From: Opitutus sp. GAS368
GTDB taxonomy: Bacteria > Verrucomicrobiota > Verrucomicrobiia > Opitutales > Opitutaceae
Reading direction: 5' to 3'
Assembly: GCA_945903465.1 (NCBI GenBank)
Contig: CAMDOF010000049.1
Location: forward strand, 1-44,545
Length of the DNA stretch: 44,545 bases
The notes beneath the pieces were generated by a model, which had not been told where the DNA came from, did no database searches, and saw only the letters and a list, made by a program, of their open reading frames with translations. Shown piece by piece: positions 16,688-24,672 of this stretch (position 1 is the first letter of the stretch; each line of letters begins with the position of its first letter). Both the position numbers and the translations under genes were made by a program.

Positions 16688-18928
16688 TCAGTCGACGCGT
16701 CCCACGAGCCGGTTCGGCATCGACCACCGAATCCGCGCCAGATAGGCCGGGCCGGTTTTGACGGTGCCCGCGACGGTGATCCAAGACTCGTCCGCGCTGA
16801 TCGCCGTCGCATCGAAATTGCCGATATCCACTCCGCGTTCCGGCACGGCGATGCGCTCGGTGTTTCGGATGACGTGAAGTTTTTCCGGATCGACCTGCGC
16901 GATGAACAGTGGCGCGCGATGGCGCGGGATGTGATCGTTGTTCGCTCCGCGCCGCGTATAAACAAGGAACAAGCCGTCACTGTGCGTCACCCATTTTTGA
17001 TGGGTGTTGTAGCTGCCAAGATCGCTGCCGTCGTCGAAGGTCCACGCCTTGATCGGTCCGAAGTTCATCCCGTCGTCGCTCACCGTGACATAACCCTTCT
17101 GATCGTTGCGAATCGTCATGAAATACCGCCCGCGAAACCGGGTGATCGATTTTTCATACAGGCCGCGCGGCACGTCATGGGTCAGTTCCCGGCCCGCTTC
17201 CACAAACTTGAGTTCACCACCTTCGAACTTCATCCGGGCCATCGCCCCGCGAAACGAGAAGTTCCACTTCGCATCGGCGAGATTTGGCGTGAGCGCGTAG
17301 AAGGGCACCAGGAGCGAGCCATCCGGCTCGACCAGCCATTGGCCGTGCACACCGTTGATGAAGTAGCGGTTGTCCGGAGAGTCGGGCAGAGCGAGGATTT
17401 TCCAGGGCGTCCAGGCATCCGTGCGCGGATCGTAGGTGATCCAAGCCGTGTCGCGACGGTCGCCGATGCCACCGAATCCCTTTTTGGTATACCTCACCGT
17501 GTGCCCGATGCCGATCACCTTGCCCGACGGCGCGTGCCAGCCGAGTGTGATGTCGCAAACGCCCATGTTCGACTCCTGATCAAGCGGACGCCAATCGAGC
17601 CCGGGGTCCAGGCGCGGCGCCGACCAAGTCTTCCCGACATCGTCACTGCGCAGCGTGCTCAGGCCGGAAAAGAAGTCGCTCCCGATCGCCTTCTGGATCG
17701 TCATGATCACCCGCGGTGGACCACCCGGAGACGGAATCGCCACCGCCCGCGGTTGAAACCAACTCCCTCCCTCCGTCGAGGCCGGCAGCATTTCGTTGAC
17801 ATCAAGCTGGTAGGTTAGCGCCGCACCGGACTCACGCTGAAGTTCGTCCAGCGTCAGATTGATCACCCCCATGTGATATCGCTGGTGCGCGGGAACCCCA
17901 TCGGAGTAATACGAGACGAGGATCCGGCCACCGGGCATTTCAACCGCATCGGGATAACCGCAATCGGCCTTTTCCAAGCCGACGAGTCGTTGCGGGGTTG
18001 ACCACGTCCTGCCGCCATCCGAACTGGTCCGCGCATCGATGCCACAATCACCCGTCGCGCGCTTGCCATAGGTGAGCAGGACGCGGCCGTCGCTCAGCTT
18101 GAGGAGATGCGCCGACGAAACGGGCTTCACGTCAAGAGTCGTCACCGCCCGCCAGGTGAAGGCATCGTCATCGGACGCAAAAATTTCGAGATCGAGGTGC
18201 TCGAAACGACGGCTCGCCGCGAGCCAGCGTCCGCCGCCGACGTGCAACATCGCGGCTTCCACGTGCCGGTCCTTGGTGATGGCGGCGAAATGGCTCCAGG
18301 TGCGTCCGCCGTCCCTGCTTCTTACCGCGTAAATGTTCCCCGACTTCGGCTTCGTAAACGCGTAGCTGCCGGCGACCAGATCGCCGTTCGCCGCCGGCTG
18401 GATGTCACCGAACGGAACGTGCCAGCTCAGGCCATCCACCGCCGGCATAACGGGTCCCAATTGCTCCCATGTCCTCCCGCCATCGCGCGAGATCGCGCCA
18501 ACGGTCTGGATGGTCCGGCTGGCGGCGTTGCGGCGCGGGGCGATTTTGTCCCAGCCGTTGCACAGCACCACGAGATGTCCGTCCGCGTTCAGGCCGACGC
18601 CATGGTTCATTCGCACGGTTTCGGGGACGTGCCGCGTGACCGTGCTCAGGTATTTCCAAAACCGGCCGTCCGCGCTGGCCCAGCACTCGACATCACCCTC
18701 GGTGAAACCGTGATTCGGCTGATTGAACACGATGGCCACCAGCGAGCCGTCCCGGAGGGTGGCGACATTCGGCCAGGCGCACACGTTGTCGATCGCGACC
18801 AAGCGGCGAGGCATCCCGGCCGCCTGCAGGTTCGCCGGCATCTTGTCCGGCAGGCCGGCGCCAAGCGCGCGGCTCAGGATCAACGCAAACCAACCAAGCC
18901 GGATTATCCGGAGATAAAATTCTCTCAT
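16688..18928 (-). CDS. Double-domain sialidase-like (BNR/Asp-box) protein
   Basis: 746 residues, about twice a single sialidase propeller. After the signal segment (LRIIRLGWFALILSRALGAG), the first half carries three classic Asp boxes of the form S-x-D-G-G-R-T-W (near residues 150, 208 and 305) and the phrases LKLSDGRVLLTYGKRA and CGYPDAVEMPGGRILVSYYS, typical of exo-sialidase-like proteins. The second half begins around residue 420 with another Asp-box-like SDDVGKTWSA and reads as a second propeller. The start at 18928 is chosen because the ATG follows the receptor stop by a single base (TGAAATG) with GGGGGG upstream. True sialidase activity is uncertain, since many family members act on other glycans. 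The partial gene at the right end of the window is related to its first half. Confidence 0.82.
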   Translation of the reverse strand: MREFYLRIIRLGWFALILSRALGAGLPDKMPANLQAAGMPRRLVAIDNVCAWPNVATLRDGSLVAIVFNQPNHGFTEGDVECWASADGRFWKYLSTVTRHVPETVRMNHGVGLNADGHLVVLCNGWDKIAPRRNAASRTIQTVGAISRDGGRTWEQLGPVMPAVDGLSWHVPFGDIQPAANGDLVAGSYAFTKPKSGNIYAVRSRDGGRTWSHFAAITKDRHVEAAMLHVGGGRWLAASRRFEHLDLEIFASDDDAFTWRAVTTLDVKPVSSAHLLKLSDGRVLLTYGKRATGDCGIDARTSSDGGRTWSTPQRLVGLEKADCGYPDAVEMPGGRILVSYYSDGVPAHQRYHMGVINLTLDELQRESGAALTYQLDVNEMLPASTEGGSWFQPRAVAIPSPGGPPRVIMTIQKAIGSDFFSGLSTLRSDDVGKTWSAPRLDPGLDWRPLDQESNMGVCDITLGWHAPSGKVIGIGHTVRYTKKGFGGIGDRRDTAWITYDPRTDAWTPWKILALPDSPDNRYFINGVHGQWLVEPDGSLLVPFYALTPNLADAKWNFSFRGAMARMKFEGGELKFVEAGRELTHDVPRGLYEKSITRFRGRYFMTIRNDQKGYVTVSDDGMNFGPIKAWTFDDGSDLGSYNTHQKWVTHSDGLFLVYTRRGANNDHIPRHRAPLFIAQVDPEKLHVIRNTERIAVPERGVDIGNFDATAISADESWITVAGTVKTGPAYLARIRWSMPNRLVGRVD

Positions 18929-18929
18929 T

Positions 18930-21900
18930 TCAAAATTCCCCCCGCACGCCCACCACATACTCGATGCCGTTGTCGCGATACTGGGTGGGCCGGACATAAT
19001 CGGGCGCGCCCGGCGAGTAGGTCATATTCCGATACAACGCATTCGAGAGGTTCTGCCCCGAGAAATGCACCGTCAGCCGGCGGGTCAGCCGGTATTCCAG
19101 CGAACCGCCCACCAGCGTCCGCGGCGCCAGGCTCGTGTAGGTGCCGGCGGGCGTCGTGGCATTGGCCGCGACGACGGCGTTGCGCGGACCGTTGGAACTG
19201 GTGACGTTGATCTTCGCCGCAAAATTTGCCCGCGCGAACGAGACGCCCCAGTTGACGATGCGCGTCGAGTAGCCGGCGAAATTTTCCGCCCCGGCTCCGC
19301 CCAGGCGCAGGTGCGTGCCGTTGGCAAAAACGCCGAATGAGCGCGCCCAAGTCGGCAGCGCCGCCAGCGGGCGGAACGACTGCCGCCAGCTCCACTCCAA
19401 ACCGTCGATCACCGCGCTGTTCGCCGAATTCTCCCGGGTGATGATCTCATAGTCGCCGGTGAGCAAATCCGCCGGCAAGCCGTATTGATCCAGCAGGGCC
19501 TGCGACGCGGGCACGCGGACGGACGTGAAAAATCCGGTGATCTCCTTGCGAAATGCACTGACCGAAATGGTCGCGCCCTTGAACTCGTAGGATTCGAGCG
19601 TCAGGTCGTAGTTGTCCGCCGTCCACGGTTTCAATCCCGTGTTGACGACGGTGATGGTGCGCGGCGCCACCGAGGGATCCGAAATAGACGTGCCCGGCGT
19701 GATGAAGCTGAGGTCCGGCCGGCCAATCGTGCCGGCATACGCCGCCCGCACCACGAAGTTCGCCCCGAGGGTATAACTCGCATTCACACTCGGATAATAC
19801 CCCTGGTAGGTTTTCTCCGTGAACGCCGCCCGCTCCTTGAACTGCAGTTTGGCCAACGCCAGCGCGTCCGTCGTGATGGGCGTCGGGCGACCGTTCGCGC
19901 CGAGCACGATCCGCCCCGCCGCATCCTTGACGTAAGTTGCACGGATGTCGTTGAGCGGCCCGAGCCCCTCGTCCGCCGTGCGCTCGAAGCGAACTCCGGC
20001 GACAACCCACAGCCGGTTTTCGAACGCCTTGACGTCGGAGCGCAGATATCCGGCCGAGATTGTCTCCTCCAATTTCTTGGAGTTGTTGACGCGATTGGTA
20101 TGCGCCGCCGCATCGTTGAACTGAAACCAGTCGGCGTGCTGCTGATAAAGGCTGTAGAGTTTGGTCGTGCTCAGCCAATTCACCTTGAGGCCGCCGTTAT
20201 AGGTGCGCCGCGCGGAATAGGCGTCGGCCAGCAGATCGTAGTTGCCCACGATTTGACCGCCGGCTGAGGCGGGCGGACGGAAATTCCATGCCAGGGTCTC
20301 CGTCCAGTTGTCCCGCTCGGTTTTTTCGACCGACACGCCCGCCTTGAGCGTGAGCGGCAGCGCCGTGGCAAACGAACGCGCGGCGTTGGCCGACGCCACC
20401 CCGACAACATTCTTGAAATACATCCGGCCGCTGGCGGCGGTGTTGAGCGTGTATTGCCGGACGTCATACGGATCGATCGCCGCTCCGGTGCGCGACTTCA
20501 CGGTGAGCCGCGGCATGGTCATCGCGCCGATGCCATCGAGCCCCTGCGCCGAAACCACCACACTGGAGAGTGTCGTCGCCATGGTGCCGAACATCCCCTC
20601 GTCCACGTCGCTGAACAGTCGCCGCGCCTCCGAGTAGGAGACGTTCCAGTCGAACTTCCAAACGTCGCCCGCATAGGTGTGGCTGATCCGCCCGTTGAGG
20701 AGGCGGCGGTATTGATTGATATTCTGGCCCGCGTTAACGCCAAGGGTGCCCACGGCAGCGGCGGTCCCTTCCGAGGACTTCTCCCCGCCGGTCGCGCCGG
20801 CGCCGAAGTTATAGCTGAAGACGTTTTGCCGCGTATAGGCATCCTGCAGCGACAAATCGAACCGCGCCCGCAGCACGCTCCTGCCCGTTTTCCAATCCGC
20901 TCCGACCGCGGCGATGTCTTTGGTGAAAATGTTGATTACGGAATTCAGCGTGCCCGAGGTCTGCACCAGCCGCACCCGATCCCAGGTTGGCGAAATATAT
21001 TCACGATCCTGATACCGCGCGTTGTGCCCGAGGTTGAGGGTGAACGCCAGCGCCGGGTTGACCGGCACACTGTAGCTCAGATCAAAACCCGGCTGCACCG
21101 GCCGCATCGTCGTCTTGGCATCGGTGCCCGCATACGGGGAGATTCCGTGGGGCAGAGTCTCCTGTCCGCCCTTCGCCTGGAGCGTCGTGAAAAAATTGTA
21201 GCGGAACAACGAGGTGCTCCGGTTGAATCCGCTCTTCGAGACCATGTTGATGGAACCGCCCACCGCGTTGGCCGGCAGGTCCGGCGTCGGCACCTTGGTC
21301 ACCTCGATGCGATCGAGGTTGGCGGTGCTGGTGCCGCTGAAGTTGTAGGCGCGCGAGGCCGGGTCGTTGCTCGCCGCCTGGGCCCCGTCGAACATCACGA
21401 GCGTGCCACCCGAGGACATGCCGCGCAGGCCGATGCCCTCGACCTCGCCGGTGGTGTTGTAGACGTTGCTGACGCCGGGGACGTAGGTGAGGAAGTGCCC
21501 GGGATTGGTGATGCCGAGATCGCCAAACTCCTCCATCGACACCACGTTCTTGATGTTGGCCGCGCTCCGCTGCTCATGCAGCGCGCTGCCTTGCGCCGTC
21601 AACTCCCTCTCTTCCACCGTGAACGCCGCGAGGCGGACAATACCGGATGCGTCCTTCGCCTGTCCTTCGAGGGCCAGTTCCAAATCCACCCGGAGCGTCT
21701 GGCCGGCGGCCACCGTGACAATCTTGGTTTGTGACCCCAGGCCGGTGAACGTAACGGTCAGCTCGACGGCACCAGCGGGAATCGCGGGCAGCCGATACGC
21801 CCCGTGCTCGTCAGTCGACACATCCAGGTTTGCGCCTTTGACGGTCACGCGGGCGTTGTGCAGAAAATTTCCGCTGGTCGCGTTCAGCACCGTGCCTTGG

Positions 21901-22013
21901 ATCGCGCCGGTGTTGGCGGTCTGGCCGCTCAGCGAAATCGCTGCGGCAAGAGCGGTGACGAAGGCGGCGCCACCGCGACAGAGTGCTTTTACTAGGATGG
22001 TTGAAGCGGTCAT
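18930..22013 (-). CDS. TonB-dependent receptor with carboxypeptidase-like N-terminal domain
   Basis: 1027 residues. A signal peptide (AAFVTALAAAISLSGQTA) is followed by a carboxypeptidase-regulatory-like domain (GAIQGTVLNATSGNFLHNAR, residues about 35-125). Next come the plug (GEVEGIGLRGMSSGGTLVMF, VPTPDLPANAVGGSINMVSK) and the barrel, ending VGVRGEF with a terminal Phe. The start at 22013 is preferred because it opens directly onto the signal peptide; an upstream frame to 22091 adds an unlikely leader. It is the first gene of the operon with the sialidase-like and glycosidase-like genes, so it probably takes up a carbohydrate released by them (inference). A 51-bp repeat lies about 240 bases upstream. 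Confidence 0.92.
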   Translation of the reverse strand: MTASTILVKALCRGGAAFVTALAAAISLSGQTANTGAIQGTVLNATSGNFLHNARVTVKGANLDVSTDEHGAYRLPAIPAGAVELTVTFTGLGSQTKIVTVAAGQTLRVDLELALEGQAKDASGIVRLAAFTVEERELTAQGSALHEQRSAANIKNVVSMEEFGDLGITNPGHFLTYVPGVSNVYNTTGEVEGIGLRGMSSGGTLVMFDGAQAASNDPASRAYNFSGTSTANLDRIEVTKVPTPDLPANAVGGSINMVSKSGFNRSTSLFRYNFFTTLQAKGGQETLPHGISPYAGTDAKTTMRPVQPGFDLSYSVPVNPALAFTLNLGHNARYQDREYISPTWDRVRLVQTSGTLNSVINIFTKDIAAVGADWKTGRSVLRARFDLSLQDAYTRQNVFSYNFGAGATGGEKSSEGTAAAVGTLGVNAGQNINQYRRLLNGRISHTYAGDVWKFDWNVSYSEARRLFSDVDEGMFGTMATTLSSVVVSAQGLDGIGAMTMPRLTVKSRTGAAIDPYDVRQYTLNTAASGRMYFKNVVGVASANAARSFATALPLTLKAGVSVEKTERDNWTETLAWNFRPPASAGGQIVGNYDLLADAYSARRTYNGGLKVNWLSTTKLYSLYQQHADWFQFNDAAAHTNRVNNSKKLEETISAGYLRSDVKAFENRLWVVAGVRFERTADEGLGPLNDIRATYVKDAAGRIVLGANGRPTPITTDALALAKLQFKERAAFTEKTYQGYYPSVNASYTLGANFVVRAAYAGTIGRPDLSFITPGTSISDPSVAPRTITVVNTGLKPWTADNYDLTLESYEFKGATISVSAFRKEITGFFTSVRVPASQALLDQYGLPADLLTGDYEIITRENSANSAVIDGLEWSWRQSFRPLAALPTWARSFGVFANGTHLRLGGAGAENFAGYSTRIVNWGVSFARANFAAKINVTSSNGPRNAVVAANATTPAGTYTSLAPRTLVGGSLEYRLTRRLTVHFSGQNLSNALYRNMTYSPGAPDYVRPTQYRDNGIEYVVGVRGEF

Positions 22014-22253
22014 GGGGGAATTGGGCTGGGCCGCCGCGGGAACGTCAGTTGGGAAAATGCCCGCGGGGCGGCAGAGGGTGTTAACGAACAACGAGGGCTA
22101 CAGATGGCCCCGGTAACCGAAAGAGAATTTTTCTGGGCACGTTACGATACCAGTGCTGAGCGGGCACCACGCCGCATTCGCACCGGCTTCCACCGGGGAC
22201 TACGGCGCGACCACGACCAGCGTGAAGTTCTTGCGCGGCGGTTCCCCGAGAAA
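22014..22253. other. Upstream region of the receptor operon
   Basis: No complete gene. On the minus strand, immediately next to the 51-bp repeat, 17 codons reading FLGEPPRKNFTLVVVAP then stop (22200-22253) could be the tail of a truncated protein, but this is too short to be sure. The remainder presumably holds the operon promoter; I could not pick out convincing -35/-10 boxes. Confidence 0.35.
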
Positions 22254-22304
22254 TTATTGATAGGAAACTGGATTTTCAGGGGGATCGGATCCGGGAGGGG
22301 TTTA
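22254..22304 (+). repeat. 51-bp repeat family, copy 1
   Basis: Starts TTATTGATAGGAAACTGG, continues with TTTTCAGGGGGATCGG and ends GGGAGGGGTTTA. It is identical to the copies at 26734 and 27991. It lies upstream of the minus-strand receptor operon and next to what may be the tail of a truncated gene. Confidence 0.9.
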
Positions 22305-22376
22305 CCTGAAGGCCAGCAGGGAGGGCGACATGTACATTGGTTCAAACGACCACGCCCCATATCGCGGTTATTTCAT

Positions 22377-22412
22377 CTTGAACCCCGCCTCAAAAAGCAA
22401 ATTCCTATCAGT
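22377..22412 (-). repeat. Short related repeat, left inverted copy
   Basis: Bases 22385-22412 are the exact reverse complement of 26915-26942 (28 bp, with ACTGATAGGAATTTGC on the minus strand). The similarity extends about 8 more bases outward with two mismatches. It has the same beginning (TGATAGGAA) and end (GG-x-GTTTAA-like) as the 51-bp family but lacks about 10 central bases. It lies 3 bases past the stop codon of the cytochrome gene. Confidence 0.85.
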
Positions 22413-22415
22413 AAC

Positions 22416-23960
22416 TCATAGCGTCCGTAGGAACGTTATCAGGGCCTTTCTGTCTTCGGCCGATAAGTCCAACCCGAACTCGTGGCCCTTCACGGCGCGC
22501 GTCTTCGTGCCGGGCGGACCTTTCCATCCGGTGGGAACGTAGTCGTCGCGGAGGCGGCGAGGATCGAACCAGTCCTCCAGCGTGGCGCAGGAGCCGTTGT
22601 GCTCGAACGGGCCGCGATACCAGAGGCCCAGAAGCGTGGGAACCTTGTAGAATCCGGTGCCCTTGCGCGTCAGCAGGGCAAACGCCGGATCGGTCCCGAC
22701 TGAGCGCGGCATGATGTGCGCCTTCTCCGGATGATCCGCCGGAACCACGAAACCTGAGGCAAGCGTGAGTTTGTTGTTCGTGAATCCTTGTTTGGGATCG
22801 TGACAGGTGGCGCAGCGGTTGCCCGAATCCATGAAAACTTCCCGGCCGCGCGCTACCATCGCTTTGTCCTCCGTAGTACGCGGCGGATTCGGATTAGGCG
22901 GCACGGTTAGAGAATAGACGTAAAGCGCGAGCGCGTAGGCCTGCTCGTCCGAGTAACGCTCCTGCGTTTCCGGTTCGGGAATCGCCTGGGGCTGAAACGT
23001 GCCGAAGCTCGCGTAAATCGAACCCCATTGATGAAAATCGCTGAAACGCATCAGGTCAGACGGACCGCGATGCCGCATGTGTCCGGTCCCGTCCAGGTAA
23101 CGGCGCTCCTTGATTCCGCGGAGTTCAGCAGCCCGCGCGGGCACAAGCAATCCGCCGTTGTGATTCGGATAAACGCCGGGCGGGCAGGCTTCGCGGGCCT
23201 GAACGAATTGATCCAGCGTCCAATCCTTCAGCTTCGTGTTGGGACCGTTCGTGAACCAAGGCGTGCCGTGATACTCGAATGCCGCCAGTCGAAGTGCCGC
23301 TTCATCGCCAGATTTTCCCGTGCGGTTTTCATGCGCTTCGATCCGCGCGAGCGGGAGGTTTCCTTGCGTGGCCTTGATCGTCACGCCGTCGGGCAGCACT
23401 CGTGTGTGACAGGTTCCGCAACTGAATCGAGCCAACTCAGGCTGACCCTTCGTGCGAATCACATAGTGCAGGCCGGGCAACGAACCGTCAGTTGCGATCG
23501 GCATCCCGATGCGTTTCAGCAATTCGCGGTCACGGAAATGCAGCGAGTCGGACAACGGCTGTGGCGAGATGGGAGCGTCATAAACCAGTTCACCGGCGCG
23601 AATCCAATCCGCTTCTGTCTCCAGCTTGGGCCGCTTGCCCGTGTCGTCCCAGAGCACCTCTGGCTCGAGGCTCTTGAGTTTTTCTAGATAGCCGGCCGGC
23701 TCACGATCAGGATGGTAAACGGGATAGCTCCGGTAGATCGGCCGCACTTTGCGCGCGTAGAAGTATGACGACGTGAGGAAGGAAGGACTGACCTTCCCCA
23801 ACGCCAATGGTACATGCCAGGTGGCGGTCTCCGCGTCGTCGTAGATCCTGGGAATGACCGGCAGGAAAGCGGGCGCGCTGGGCTCACCGGCGCTGACAAA
23901 GTGGGCAGCCCCGCCGAGGAGGGTCATGAAAAGAGCTGCGATGGTGTCGGCTGTCTTCAT
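22416..23960 (-). CDS. Secreted di-haem cytochrome c peroxidase-like protein
   Basis: 514 residues with a signal peptide (MKTADTIAALFMTLLGGAAHFVSAG). Two covalent haem motifs are visible: CGTCH near residue 181 and CATCH near residue 382, the latter followed by DPKQGFTNN. Towards the end YKVPTLLGLWYRGPFEHNG resembles the second-domain segment of the bacterial di-haem peroxidase/MauG group. The spacing between haems (about 200 residues) fits two cytochrome domains. It would act in the periplasm on peroxide or as an oxidase of an unknown partner. No electron-transfer partner gene adjoins it. It is the leftmost gene of a block bounded by the inverted short repeats. Confidence 0.82.
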   Translation of the reverse strand: MKTADTIAALFMTLLGGAAHFVSAGEPSAPAFLPVIPRIYDDAETATWHVPLALGKVSPSFLTSSYFYARKVRPIYRSYPVYHPDREPAGYLEKLKSLEPEVLWDDTGKRPKLETEADWIRAGELVYDAPISPQPLSDSLHFRDRELLKRIGMPIATDGSLPGLHYVIRTKGQPELARFSCGTCHTRVLPDGVTIKATQGNLPLARIEAHENRTGKSGDEAALRLAAFEYHGTPWFTNGPNTKLKDWTLDQFVQAREACPPGVYPNHNGGLLVPARAAELRGIKERRYLDGTGHMRHRGPSDLMRFSDFHQWGSIYASFGTFQPQAIPEPETQERYSDEQAYALALYVYSLTVPPNPNPPRTTEDKAMVARGREVFMDSGNRCATCHDPKQGFTNNKLTLASGFVVPADHPEKAHIMPRSVGTDPAFALLTRKGTGFYKVPTLLGLWYRGPFEHNGSCATLEDWFDPRRLRDDYVPTGWKGPPGTKTRAVKGHEFGLDLSAEDRKALITFLRTL

Positions 23961-24011
23961 GTGATTGCGTTCACTCTCTTACCGAGCCGTGGCAAATGAT
24001 GCACGCCTGAA

Positions 24012-24311
24012 TTAGCGCGGGCCGTTCACGTGCGTGCCGAGCACGTCGAAGACGTCGGTGGCGCGCATCGCCCTCACCATCTCGGGTTCCAATGACGCGG
24101 TCCGCGGCGCGATCGGACCTTGCCGCAGATCCTGCGCCCCGACCAGATACGGGTTCCGCCAGGTCGCGGCTTCCGAGGCGTAGCCCAACTGCTCGAAGGC
24201 ATCGGCCGCCAGATGACGGGCCTCGGTGTTCGACGGCTCAGCATAGACGACGTGGCGCATCACCTCAGCGACCGAGCGATACTCCCCTTTCGCATAGTCA
24301 GCCCGCGCCTT
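24012..24311 (-). pseudogene. Alkyl sulfatase, C-terminal fragment
   Basis: About 100 codons remain: KARADYAKGEYRSVAEVM, then RHVVYAEPSNTEARHLAADA and FEQLGYASEAATWRNPYLV. These match the dimerisation domain of SdsA1/BDS1-type alkyl and aryl sulfatases (normally about 650 residues, with an N-terminal metallo-beta-lactamase domain). The coding homology begins exactly at the edge of the 51-bp repeat at 24317, so the 5' 80 per cent of the gene has been lost or replaced at that repeat. An ATG at 24263 could allow expression of 83 residues, but no metal site is left. Confidence 0.75.
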
Positions 24312-24316
24312 ATTAA

Positions 24317-24364
24317 TTGATAGGAAACTGGATTTTCAGGGGGATCGGATTCGGGAGGGGTTTA
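24317..24364 (+). repeat. 51-bp repeat family, copy 2
   Basis: The core starts TTGATAGGAAACTGG and ends GGGAGGGGTTTA, with one T for C difference in the GGATTC segment. It abuts the sulfatase fragment. It is followed by a spacer (AGGGGAGGGTGACCGG, then AAACTGAATCA) shared with the second dimer at 26785. Confidence 0.9.
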
Positions 24365-24401
24365 AGGGGAGGGTGACCGGTAGAAACTGAATCAGATCCC
24401 T

Positions 24402-24452
24402 TTATTGATAGGAAGCTGGATTTTCAGGGGGATCGGATCCGGGAGGGGTTTA
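24402..24452 (+). repeat. 51-bp repeat family, copy 3
   Basis: Same unit with one substitution (GGAAGCTGG). It forms a tandem dimer with copy 2, separated by a spacer of about 37 bases. Confidence 0.9.
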
Positions 24453-24532
24453 TTAGCCGAAGTTGAAGGCGGACGACGCGGAAAAGCAGGCGCCCAACCA
24501 ACCTCGTTCCGAAGCAACGCCTGTCTGATAAG
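24453..24532. other. Spacer between repeats
   Basis: The 80 bases between copy 3 of the 51-bp repeat and the nested inverted repeat hold nothing recognisable. Confidence 0.4.
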
Positions 24533-24649
24533 GGTGGGTCGTGCGCTCCGCGCGCGGCTTCGGGTTGAGTAGCGCCGGTCTCCGACCGGCGGCCCGCCAG
24601 TCGGAGACTGGCGCTAAGCTAAGGCCGCGCGCGGAGCGCACGACCCACC
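24533..24649. repeat. Nested inverted repeat, MITE-like
   Basis: Outer arms of 26 bp match perfectly (24533-24558, beginning GGTGGGTCGTGCGCTCCG, against 24624-24649). Inside, a second pair of 16-bp arms (24571-24586 AGCGCCGGTCTCCGAC against 24600-24615) differs at one base and closes a 13-base loop. The 117-bp structure has no coding capacity and resembles a non-autonomous miniature element or a BIME. It sits 23 bases past the stop codon of the glycosyltransferase gene and could also act as its transcription stop. Confidence 0.85.
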
Positions 24650-24672
24650 TCCAATCAACGGAAATGCTTTGC

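Noticed and set aside
20454..21734. A 426-codon plus-strand open frame opposite the receptor gene
   Set aside because: Antisense shadow of the TonB-dependent receptor, with biased composition and no motif.
22385..22412. The inverted short repeat as an intrinsic terminator of the cytochrome gene
   Set aside because: It has no internal dyad symmetry or U-run; its partner is 4.5 kb away, so it does not form a local hairpin.
24317..24452. The repeat dimer as a CRISPR array
   Set aside because: Only two units occur per cluster, the spacer is the same in both clusters, and no cas genes are present.
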